From: Xenoacremonium recifei
Taxonomy: Eukaryota; Ascomycota; Sordariomycetes; Hypocreales; Nectriaceae
Reading direction: 5' to 3'
Length of the DNA stretch: 64,000 nt
Assembly (NCBI GenBank): GCA_012184525.1
Contig: WOFQ01000036.1
Location: 62,001-126,000, forward strand
Both the position numbers and the translations under genes were made by a program. The notes below the pieces were generated by a model that saw only the letters and a program-made list of their open reading frames with translations, made no database searches and was not told where the DNA came from. Positions 22,685 through 32,509 of the stretch are shown piece by piece (positions within the stretch are counted from its first letter, which is position 1; the number at the start of each line of letters is the position of its first letter).

Positions 22685-23045
22685 GGTGTTAGAATTGTAA
22701 CTGACTTGTATACATGGACCAAAACACTGTACCATCATGAATTAGAATACTCGGCGATTTTATTCTATTTGTTACTTTTCTGATTGCATCAAAGACTTCG
22801 TTCATCCAAATCTTCGTCATTGTAATCCTTCGTTAAGGGGGAGTCATATTGTTGGTGCAGGATACTTTCCCTCTCCACATGGGACCTCCTGACGGGATCT
22901 CATCATTCAAACAATAACTTACCAATATAATATAAAAAAGAGTGTTCCTGGGATTTTCAGGGGAATCTCTCTAGTTGAAATGAGACAGAGATCCAGCCTA
23001 TCCATCTAATAATTTTTCTGGAAGGGCAAATCTTGCCTCCGCCGA
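22685..23045. other. AT-rich spacer before the dispersed repeat
   Basis: The 3' flank of the reductase-like gene, with AT-rich sequence (for example ataatataaaaaag near 22926). No gene is seen. Confidence 0.5.
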
Positions 23046-23432
23046 ACTTTTATTCATCAAAACAGCAGCAGGCTGAGTCAAATAAGCCCGCGTCTAAAGA
23101 CGGACATCTCTGGGAATGGACCGCAGTAGTAATGCCACTTGACCCAGCGCATAAGAAATGGAGGATAGGGATAAGTATCTGGATGAGGATAAGTATCTGG
23201 ATGAGGATAAGTATCTGGATGAGGATAAGTATCTGGATGAGGATAAGTATCTGGATGAGGATAAGTATCTGGATGAGGATAAGTATCTGGATGAGGATAA
23301 GTATCTGGATGAGAAGAAGGGATACCTATTAGGGATCTGGGTGAGAATAGGAGAGAGGGAGCTAGATAAAGGTTACCTTTACCTTACCCATCTGCTTCTA
23401 ATCTTCGAATCGTCCAGAATCTAAAGAAAAGA
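23046..23432 (+). repeat. Dispersed repeat, less mutated copy
   Basis: About 390 bases that align along their length with 37551-37888. Shared landmarks are the head cagcaggctga/cagcaggctaa, the core gggataagtatct and the tail ctttaccttacc..catctgcttctaatctt..ccagaatctaaagaaaagaata. The differences in the head are almost all C-to-T or G-to-A, with this copy retaining the C/G state. No terminal inverted repeat or coding capacity typical of a transposase was found. It may be a non-autonomous element. Ends are approximate. Confidence 0.75.
23170..23313 (+). repeat. 18-bp minisatellite, eight perfect copies
   Basis: The unit gataagtatctggatgag is repeated eight times without a mismatch. Since 18 is divisible by three, one frame reads as DKYLDE repeated eight times. 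The related copy at 37.7 kb has only one such unit, so the array expanded in this copy. Confidence 0.95.
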
Positions 23433-23595
23433 ATAACTTTGGTGGTTTGTTTTCCCCAACAAAAAGCAGATCAAAAGGGTTGACTCACTGTTGTATAAGT
23501 AGCATTATGTCTGTCTCTTCCCTTCATCTCGGACAATTCTCCCCTAACCATATTCTTCTGCCGAGGCAAGACGAGAGTTCCAAAGCTTCGCCAAT

Positions 23596-24054
23596 ATGGA
23601 CGCACAGCCGAAGGATATCCCGCCCAGCCCTTGCGAAAGGGACCACTACTACTTTGGCCTATCTGGAGAACCGAAGTTGGTTGCACGATCGACTACCTCT
23701 CCTTGGGTTCCTCAGTATGATAGGTGGCTGATCGGGAAAGATCTCAGTCTCGTTGGAGATTATCCTATCGCTTCTATCTGGGAGAATGATGATGAAAACT
23801 TCCGACCCGACGTTCTGAAGGCCATTGATGATATCGAATGGACCTGTATCGATATTCTGCGCATCGGGTATTCCAGGATCCCGTGGTCTGAACTGGAGGA
23901 GAGGCCGGAACAGCCAGTAATAATGCTCATCACGGTCAGAAAATTTTCAACATCATGGGCATCGGGTCATGCCGTCGCGATGCGGTGCAAGAAGATTCTC
24001 GAGCGTCATGGATTTGATGACGTGCATTGCGAGGTCAAAGAGAATACTATCTAA
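23596..24054 (+). CDS. N-terminal part of a fungal family of unknown function
   Basis: A frame for 152 residues beginning MDAQPKDIPPSPCERDHYYF. It resembles the N-terminal module of a family common in Sordariomycete accessory regions, marked by PKLVARSTTSPWVP, by the acidic ENDDENFRPDVLKAIDD, and by AVAMRCKKILERHGFDDVHCEVKE. I know no function for it. Family members usually continue well past this last motif; here a stop falls directly after it. Downstream frames to 24218 give only short stretches, so the gene is probably truncated. It lies 160 bases past a dispersed repeat. Confidence 0.55.
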   Translation: MDAQPKDIPPSPCERDHYYFGLSGEPKLVARSTTSPWVPQYDRWLIGKDLSLVGDYPIASIWENDDENFRPDVLKAIDDIEWTCIDILRIGYSRIPWSELEERPEQPVIMLITVRKFSTSWASGHAVAMRCKKILERHGFDDVHCEVKENTI

Positions 24055-25060
24055 AGGTTCATATCGCATGTGCTCGCGCCTCCGGATATTGCCGCCGTCG
24101 AGTTGACTTTCCGGTCGCTTGGAGGAGCCCAGCGAGATTACCGACCCTCATAGAAGCCTCTCGGGCTGGTGATAGCAAACACCAAGACATCTTCCCAGTG
24201 CTTTCTTACCAAATTTAGTTCATCTGCTCTAATTGGCAATATGTGATCGCTTCTTGTGTGTACCATTAATTCTTATAGGCGAGGGCAGGAGGAGAGATGC
24301 TTGCAAGTGGTGAATCACTGGCCTCAAGAGTGCCATTGTTAGTCTTCCCTGCGACACTTCCGACAGCTAAGCTAGCTAAGAAAGCAGGCAGAGCTCTCTT
24401 CATCCGCATTCTATCTTATATAGTTCAACTGACCAAGTCTGCCTCAGTCTCTATATAAAATGTTTGGGGTTTTCATGGGCTTCGACATACAGTAGCGACT
24501 TTTCCTCTATGTGAACTCCGAACTACTTGCTTGTCCACAGTAAGACTGCTGCGACAGTGCCGTCGCAAGGGTTTTATTTGGGCCACGCTGAGCAAATGCT
24601 CTGGATCGAGTCTGATTCTTGTCGGTGGCCTCTTGTGTTCAAAGATGGTCAAATACAAAGGGCAGGCCTGATAGCAGCTGGGCCACGAGAGATTTCGAGG
24701 CGCATTCGCCTCAGGTGGATTGAGGTGGAATGGTGTATGGTTGTGAGCGCGCTGTAGTGGCTGTGCCGTAGCATCAACAGAAAGCGCTGGATCATTCAGC
24801 CCACCTAAACGCCTTGCGGCTACGTAAGCATGCAAAGTTGAGGTGCAAAGGCTTCAGCAAGGCAGGACAGTGGCTTGGGCATGTGTATAGTTGTGATTGG
24901 TGCCCTCTCCAGGCAGCCGCACTGTCGTCCATATTGCAAGTATTTACAATATTGACCCAACAGCCTCCTCACGCATAATTCCGAATTAAACGCCCCATAT
25001 CGGCGCTTCGCTTTTGAGCCTTGAACCTCAATGATCATATACTAACAAAGTTTTGTCGAG
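24055..25060. other. Region without a supported gene
   Basis: About 1 kb between the truncated gene and the ankyrin gene. It may include decayed 3' parts of the former and the promoter of the latter. No coherent frame was seen on either strand. Confidence 0.45.
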
Positions 25061-27041
25061 ATGTCGTTCGGATATTCAGCCGGCGATGTCATTGCCGGCG
25101 CCAATTTAACCTACCAGCTCATCAGAATCATGGCAAACACCAAAGGGGCCTCTGAGGAGTACCTTGAGACCATGGCCGAGGTGTCAGCGATGCAACAGGC
25201 CTTTTTAAAAATCGGCGAAATCAGATCCCATGAGATGTTGCCTGCAGCTACGGTCAACGCAGCCTCCCACATTGTATTGTCATCAATGGAAATCATCAGG
25301 AAGTTCCTCGAACGAACGAAGAACTACCAACGGCAACTCGAAAATCCTCAAGCCTCGACTTTCCAGAGTTCTTGGTACAAAGTAGGATGGTCACTATACA
25401 AGTCTCACGAGCTTCGCGATCTTAGAGATGCTCTTCATACCAGGCTCACGTCCGTCCAAGTTCTGCTATCAGCAGCATCTTAGTGAGACGTCAATCCCAA
25501 CTCCGGGTTTCGCTAGTAAGCCCGCTAACAAGTCTAGTTGCGAACCTGTTCCAGCCAATATGACCCCATATCATATCAATGAAACATCGCAACAGGATGA
25601 TGGCCATCGCCCATATTCAGAGAAGAAGGAGCTGCGCCAGTTTATTCACTTCAAAGATGCCGTTGGAAGAAAATTTAACTTTCCCTTTCGTTTGTGCCAA
25701 AAATGGGTGGTACGATACAACGCTTCCTCAAAAGCCCCAACTCATGTGCTACCATAGAGGAGCTGCACTGACTGACTGATCTCTTAGGGGATGGAAGAGC
25801 TCATCAAACAAGCATGTTTGGGAGTGGAAATCTTTGGACCACACGTTCAACAAGGCCATTATGACTTGATGGACTCAGATGGTACGATCATTCTGCCAAC
25901 ATGTTGGGAAAAGGTTATTGAACCAGGTATGTCCATCGCCATGACTATGTGGCCTTTGGAGCCGAAGACGCCTGAAAACAACGCGCAAAGAACCCAAGGA
26001 GTAGAACCTCCGCCTGCGTGGGAGGAGATGCGAACGAATGCCCCAGGGAACTATTATCGCCCGGATCACAATACTCAATGCGGTCACGAGAATCCGCCAT
26101 GGCTACCAATGCCGCCAAGTCACCCTCCACCAATGCCATCAATCAACCCCCCACCGATACTCTCAATGCACCCTACTCTAAAGGTGAGAACTTCTCAACT
26201 ACCGACGGCGAGTATGGGATCGACGCTAGGAGAGAATTTTGAGAGCTACGACAGTTCCAAGGGAATGCTTGACTCTCACTATATTCCAAATCACGTCGCG
26301 AGAGACTCTCAAAATCCCCGTCCCAGTGGAAGAGTTCAGCCTGATGAGGAATTTGCCGGCCCTATCCAGGAAATCAACCTCAGCTACACAGAAAATCTCA
26401 CAAAGCTGGAGAGCGATCCAGCACCTCTCACGTGGCCGCTAGAAAATAGAGTTGAAATACTTGAGGAGCTTCTTGATAAAGGCGAAATCGATATCAATTT
26501 AAGTTTGGAGGATGGTCGAACACTACTTTCGTTAGCTGCCGAACACGGGGACAAGGCGGTAGCCAAGATACTCCTTGAGCAAGGGGACATCGATGTTGAC
26601 TTGACAGATAATGATGGTCGATCGCCACTTTCATGGGCGGCGGAGTTTGGGAATAAGGTGTTGGCTAAGATGCTCATTGAAACTGGTGAGGTCGATGTTG
26701 ACTCGAGAGATGATGATGGTCGATCACCGCTGTCGTGGGCTGCTGAGTATGGGCAACAGAGAGTGGTCCAGGTGCTTCTTGATACAGGCAAGGTCGATGT
26801 TGATTCGAGAGATAAGACTGGACGATCGCCACTTCTGTGGGCGTCTGCAGGGGGACACGTTGAGGTTGTCAAACAGCTTCTCGACACAGGGATCGTCAAC
26901 ACAGCGCAAGAAGATATATATGGTCTGTCCGCATGCCAACTCGCAGACTTGAACCACCATACAGGGACATTCGAGCTATTGGTAGCACGGGGGGCTCCAA
27001 TCAGACCTGACTTCTACGGCCTCGAATCTTTGTTCGACTAA
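25061..27041 (+). CDS. Ankyrin-repeat protein with NLR-type N-terminus and ubiquitin-like domain
   Basis: A three-exon model for 614 residues. Exons are 25061-25482, 25538-25706 and 25788-27041. Intron 1 has GTGAGA, GCTAAC and TCTAG; intron 2 has GTGGTA and CTCTTAG; phases agree. The N-terminus (MSFGYSAGDVIAGANLTYQL) is the helical domain common at the start of fungal NLR-like proteins. The middle (HFKDAVGRKFNFPF to PGMSIAMTMWPL) matches the fungal ubiquitin-like domain that often follows it. A Pro-rich linker of about residues 270-400 leads to about five ankyrin repeats of 34 residues (DGRSPLSWAAEFGNKVLAK type). Three are very similar at DNA level, with a 102-bp period. It probably acts as a recognition or scaffold protein; the role is inferred from context only. 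Confidence 0.75.
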
Positions 27042-28419
27042 TTGGCTAGATATCAGAAGATGAATGACCAATACATGGGTGCATGCACAAGAGGTCGACG
27101 GGCTCATGGCCAATAACTCTTGGCACATATTTAAGAAGGAGACAGGGGAAGCGACAGGAGAGAAAGTTGGAAGTCAGTTCTGCCAATTCAACATTCCGTT
27201 TTAACGACACGCAGAACTAATTGAGTTATTACAGGTTAAGGGTTCAAGTAAGAAATGCAAACTGAGGGTTCAGGTTAAGAAAACAGGTTGGTTTCGGCCT
27301 AGGGTTCGGATTAGGAGTTCATATTAGGGCGGCTTCAGATAATGGTTTCGATTAAGTATCTTGTTCGCCGCCATTCTACTGCCCGACCAAGGGTCGAGTT
27401 CTATCGCCTTGCGTCGTTTTGCCCTCACCAGGTCCAACCACATCGTACAGGCCGAAGAAATCGATGTAGATTTGGTCAAGCGAATCAAGGTGGCTCGGTC
27501 AAGTTGGTTGCATCCTCGCTAATGTTAGGCCCGGGCGCCTTTGCCCTTCCAGAATACAGCGCAGCAAATCGCCGGGAGCTTAGTGCTTTGGGTGCCTCTA
27601 GGCTGGCTACCTTGATGACCGTATAGGTGCTGCTGGACTGGCCGGGGGCGTCGGTCGCAGAAAGGTCTCCTTACCTTACACAGTGTCGCGCGCAGGGGAC
27701 CAGGCCGGCTTGATGTCGTGATGCTGTGGTCTTGTTGGAGGCGAATGGATGAAATTTTTTAAGGGACTTTGTGCTTGTGATGTTGCAGGACGGATGGATG
27801 GCAAATTGGACGGTCGATGAACAGGTAGTGGTGGGAGGCTGGAACTTCCTTGCTTGACTCTTTTTCCAGGCTGGCTACGGTACCTACAGTATAGGGCTTC
27901 TGACCTGAAACTAGACTTTTGCCCTTCTCGTTACCTTACACGGTGTCGCGAGCAGGGACAATAGGCCGGTTGAATTGTTGACATACGAGGCAGCCCTGAT
28001 GAATCGGCGCACAAAGCCTTTCTGGAGTATGGCACGATGAGACAGTTGGCCAGCTAGTTTACTGGCCTGTTCTGAGTAGTGGAAGAACGATGGTAACCAT
28101 AACTTCTGACACGGAGCACCCCAAAATCCGTATACTGCGAGTTGTGGTGAGTTGGTGCCGGCCAGGGGTGTCAGCCCTCGCTTACAGAGGCTTCCATTGC
28201 TTACAGAGAGTTAGGGGCCTCCGTACTCCGTACTCTCCATTGGGTCTCATTTTTTCGAGGTGCATGAGCTGAAAAACATGTCGGCAAATCAGATCAAATT
28301 TAGTTGTTTAGGTAATTATACAACAATGAACACGTACCTCTCAGCCGTCAGAGCTGAGGGGTTTCCTTCATCTTCCATCTTCCAACTTATCTCAACGAAC
28401 GCATAGCCTGCCTGCGATC
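27042..28419. other. Spacer between the ankyrin gene and the gasdermin-like gene
   Basis: About 1.4 kb. It holds two copies of an approximately 45-bp direct repeat (given separately) and a G-rich stretch with ggttaag/gggttc phrases at 27230-27330. No convincing gene is seen. Confidence 0.5.
27669..27974 (+). repeat. Two imperfect direct repeats of about 45 bp
   Basis: The segments at about 27669-27712 and 27929-27974 share ttaccttacac, ggtgtcgcg or agtgtcgcg, gcagggga or gcaggga, and aggccgg in the same order and orientation, about 260 bases apart. They could be ends of a small decayed element. Confidence 0.5.
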
Positions 28420-29346
28420 ATGGTGAGAACCTATGTCCTCGCTCCCAACTGGACAACCGCCCCCCCGCCGGATGGACCGATCAAACTCGGCCATATCCTA
28501 GACGACCTGACCGAATTCGTGCCTCTCAACCGCCGCAGTGTCCTGGAAATACCGGAAGATGACAAGAACCCCATCGACGCCAAGTCTGGCTTCACGACAT
28601 CTCGAAGCAAACTTATATCTGGCGAGCTCGGTGTCTTCGCTAGAGTCTTGGGCCTAGTGGGTGTTGGGGCAGGGGCTGACGCCTACTTCAAGAAGGACAA
28701 GAGTGATGTTCTGACCTGCAAGAGATTGGACACCATAACTTTTGATCCCACCGAGGAATATATTGCGGAAAGCGTCGAGTTGCCGGAAGTCAGCCGGTAT
28801 ATGAAACTTAGACGATTCAAAGGTCCTGTTTACAGTGAGTTACCCTGCCATGGCCGTTCAGCTTGGTGATGAAACCTGAATGTCTCTTAACCTTGGAATT
28901 CTTGCTGACATTGTGAATCAGTGGTAACTGGGCTCAAGGTTGGTCGCGAGGGCTCTCTTTAGAATAACTAGAGTAAGGAGAAAGGCTTCAAGTTGGATGG
29001 TGGCCTAAATCTTCCGGGGACCCCCGTCCAAATCGGCGGTAAGGCTGGCCTGTCAAGCGCTACCGCAGAAGGCGAGAGCTGGGAAGATTCGACTGATTTT
29101 ATTGTTGCTTTTCGCGTCAAAAAGATCTGGTATCATCGCGGAGAACTGCGGGACAAGACATATCAGAATAAGGCTGTGATGCAGGATGGAGGTACTATCA
29201 AGGCCGAAAACACCATGGTGCTTATGTCTGATGATGATATTACTCTTGATGATATATTCGGCAATGAGAGTTTGACTACAGAGTTGGAGGCCGAAAATGG
29301 GGAAGATACGGTTTGGATCGTTCCTAAAGTCGACCAGGATTTCTAG
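28420..29346 (+). pseudogene. Fungal gasdermin-like gene (HET-Q1/RCD-1 type) with two in-frame stops
   Basis: Exon 1 is 28420-28834. An 87-nt intron (GTGAGT to ATCAG) joins in phase to 28922-29346. Ignoring the stops, the gene has about 280 codons, close to the 278 residues reported for Podospora HET-Q1. Family-like features are the start VRTYVLAPNWT, a Gly-rich segment near residue 90, MVTGLK just after the splice, and a later STDFIVAFRVKKIW. TAG codons at 28960-28962 and 28969-28971 interrupt exon 2. A 33-nt GT-AG segment (28939-28971) would remove both in frame, but that is too short for a normal fungal intron and family alignment suggests the segment codes. Gasdermins form membrane pores and cause cell death after proteolysis. 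The gene is convergent with a subtilase gene 35 bases away. The assignment is from pattern and context. Confidence 0.6.
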
Positions 29347-29380
29347 GTTATCGGAAATAAGAGAGAGTAGCACACTCTAT

Positions 29381-32231
29381 CTATACATTCTTCAATGCCT
29401 CCTTCATCCTGCTTACAACATCCAACTCGTCTGAGCCTTCATCCCACATCTTTCGCCATGGTGTCACAAAGTCGTATCCATCCCGGGGCTGCGTCTCACA
29501 CATTGCGAGCATGATGCACCTCATCCCCGGGCAACTGTAGGCGCTTGTGCGCTGTTCTTCCGTCATCCAGCCCTTGTCTGTCGCGTGCTGCACGAATCTG
29601 ATAACATTGGCCGCAATGCCAGCAGCTACAGGGGCTGCGTAGGAAGTGCCTGAGACATAGTCATCCTCCTCCCCCTCCTCCCCTTCCCACTCGGAAGGAA
29701 TACAAACGCCTAGGGTGCTGAGGTTGTCCTTGCGAGGCAATGGAGAGGGATCTATTCCGCTCTTGTTACCGTTTCCATCCACCGCGTGGATACACAGCAC
29801 TTGGTCCAATTTTGCTGGGTAACTTCTCGTGTCGTTGCCGCCAGAGTTCGATGCTGCTACAGTGCAGATAATCCCTGCTGACTCTGCATCTCTGATGGCC
29901 CCTCTGATTGCCCCATTGGCACTCGCTATTCCGAAAGACATATTGATGATATGAACTTTGAGGTCTATCGCCCTTCTAATTGCCTGCACATCTGGTCAGT
30001 GTCTATCGAGATAGATCTTGATCAGTAGTAAGCATGGTGGGTAAACCTTGCCTTGACTATGTGGTCCGTTCCATCAACTTCATGACCGCTTGCAATCTTG
30101 GCCACATACAAGTCGGCCTCCGGTGCCATCTTCAATACAAGGGCGGCAACATTCGTCCCGTGTCCATCAGTATCAGTGACCGAGACGCCAGCTAGGAACG
30201 ATTCCCGAAGCACAATTGGACTATCACCTTTCTCCCTGTTTTTTTTCGCTGCTCTGAAAAAGATCTTTTTATCATCAATACCAGTATCGAGAATAGCAAC
30301 AGTAATACGATACTCGTTAGGTAAGTGACTTATATGCTTTGTGTAGAAGTCGTCAGCCCGTTCGAGAAATTTTTGCGCCCAGGTGCAGCTCAACAACACC
30401 GTCAGCTTCATTCATGTATTCGCAACTACTGTATGGGCCTTACCGCGAATTCGTAGTGCCTCTAAGCATTGTTAGTTTAGTGTCATCAAATAGACCATTT
30501 GGCGAAGAAGTGGTTTGAGCTTCAACAACTGCAGGAAGCTGCTCTTGCGACACTTTGGTTGAGCCGTTTTGTCGACTGGGAGCTTGTCGCTCCAGCACAT
30601 CTCGAGAAACTCTGAGCGTCTTTGGATGGTTAAGGTCGCGCTTGATTGCATAATCGGTGCTCCAAGCCTCCTCAAGGGCTGCAACCGCGTCTCGGATGAC
30701 TGCTCGACATTGTTCTTCTTCGCTTTCCGTATCCTCATCTTCATCCTTGGTTGCCGTGAGACACTTCCTGATTGCGTACTCATATTTTGCTACCACCTCT
30801 TCAGCAACGGGCCCTTTATTTAGTTCGGTCAGTAACGCGATATCTGGACGGTTTGGACGCCGCTCGAACGGTCCCAGAATCTTGCCACATGCAATCTCCA
30901 AGAGCAACTTGGCGAAAGCAATCAAGATAGGAAATTTCCTCGGTGATGTAGGAATGATAGGTTTGCCTGTGCCTGTGAGAGAGTAGTTCAGGTATGGGTT
31001 ATATATCTCATAAGCGGTTTGCTGAGAAGACTCGAAGAGAAAAAAGAGATCCTCAGCTGACCAAGCGCAGCCATCCATCTCCATGCCGTACATGCGAAGT
31101 AGCATTCGACCCAAATTCAATGCCAGGATCACTTTATCGTATGGTCTGAGGGGATCTAGGCCAGATTTGAGCATCTCGGCCAATGAGAGGGTCGGCCAGA
31201 TAGGAGGACACTGAATAGTTGTCGAGGAATCAAGATTCCGTAAGAGGCCATCTCTATGCAGGAAAACAGGGAGGATCTCTTCATAATCCAGATAATCTCG
31301 GATCGTTTCGCAAGCATGTTTCACCAACTTCAATGGACGCTTTGCGGGTGGCCTAGATGTATTGTCAGTTGCAATTCTAGTCGATGGAGTTGATAGGCAA
31401 ACTTGCAGTTTCGCTACGACTCTGCAAGTGGTCTGCTGCCATTTTCCCTCAACCGAGGAACAGGAGAGAAACAAGTTGTGATCAAGGCCTTCCGAGATTT
31501 TAGTGCTCCACGTGGGCTCCCGGACCTGGATCTTAGCAACATGCTGATGCTCGCAGCAGCCAGCCTCGATATTTTCTCTCAGACTTATGACCAGGCTCCG
31601 AAAGGGTTCGTAGGACATGGACGTGAATGTCTCGTCAGCGGCTAAGCCAGGTGCAGGCCGATACCATGCGTCTTGTCCCTCCGTTTCTTGGTTATCCGCG
31701 TCCTTCTTCGCGCATCTTTTTGTTATTCGTGTTGAACCTGGTGACGGTCTGCTCTGCTTTCTGCGACTCTTTGTCCGTGTCCGGGAGCTTGATGAGGTGG
31801 GATAGGTCTGAGCCATCCAAGTTATCGGTCGCTCTTCTCATCAAGGCCTTGAGCTTCGGAAACTCATTTGCGTCTGAAGTTTCACTCTCACTCTCTTGAT
31901 CGGTGGATGATGTTCGCTCCTCGGCCTGCACTTCAGCCCTACTCGGTCTACTGAGCACCGTCTCGTCGATAAAACCCTCTAGCAATAGCCTGAGCTCCTG
32001 GAAGTCTCTCAAAAACTGCTTGTAATCCTCCAGTCCCATGCCCTGGTCTCTCCGTAGATAGAGAAACACCTGGTCGAGCTCAAAACTCATGGCGTCTCTC
32101 GCATTCAAAACTGCTAAGTTTGAAACATGGTCTCTGCTATAAGCTATTCGTTTAGAAATGAGAGGCGTTAGCTTCTGTCGTATGTCGATCAGCGCCTCTA
32201 TTTCCGACGCGTCTAGCTTGATGGGCGCCAT
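29381..32231 (-). CDS. Subtilisin-like serine protease with N-terminal DUF7580-like domain (HET-Q2-like)
   Basis: The gene encodes roughly 890 residues. Exons are 32231 to about 31410 (end 31407), 31352-30444, 30388-30052 and 29983-29381. The introns are 54 nt (GCAAGT to ATCTAG), 55 nt (GTAAGG to TTGAG) and 68 nt (GCAAGG to GTGCAG). Two of the three are thus GC-AG, and phase supports them. In exon 1 the frame changes by one base somewhere in 31702-31816, near an A5 run; no intron explains this. The N-terminus is helical. The middle (about residues 190-480) resembles the fungal DUF7580 domain, with PIWPTLSLAEML and LALNLGRMLLRMYG. The C-terminal S8 domain has all catalytic parts: Asp in ILDTGID, His in DGHGTNVAALV, Asn in ASNSGG, Ser in SGTSYAAPVAAG. 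It is convergent with the gasdermin-like gene. Confidence 0.8.
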
Positions 32232-32509
32232 GTTGGTGGTTGGAGGCTAACGTGAAGGTACTCACTAGAAAATTCCGGGGTCAGTCGATCTGCCAGGCGG
32301 GGAGATGTTTAGCCGCGCGCCGTCCCGTCACCCGAAGCACTAGAAGTCACATAAAAGAAGTGATTGGCTGCATCAGGGGCGCAAGGTATCCACGCTAGCA
32401 GCCTTACCTGATGCCCAAATTCATCTTCGCACCCATGTCAGCACGTCGCTATATTCTGTCCTTCACGCGGAATCCTGTGTAGAGCGATTTATGACATCTC
32501 CACGATCAG

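Noticed and set aside
27230..27330. G-rich phrases resembling interstitial telomere repeats
   Set aside because: No true TTAGGG tandem array is present; the phrases are irregular.
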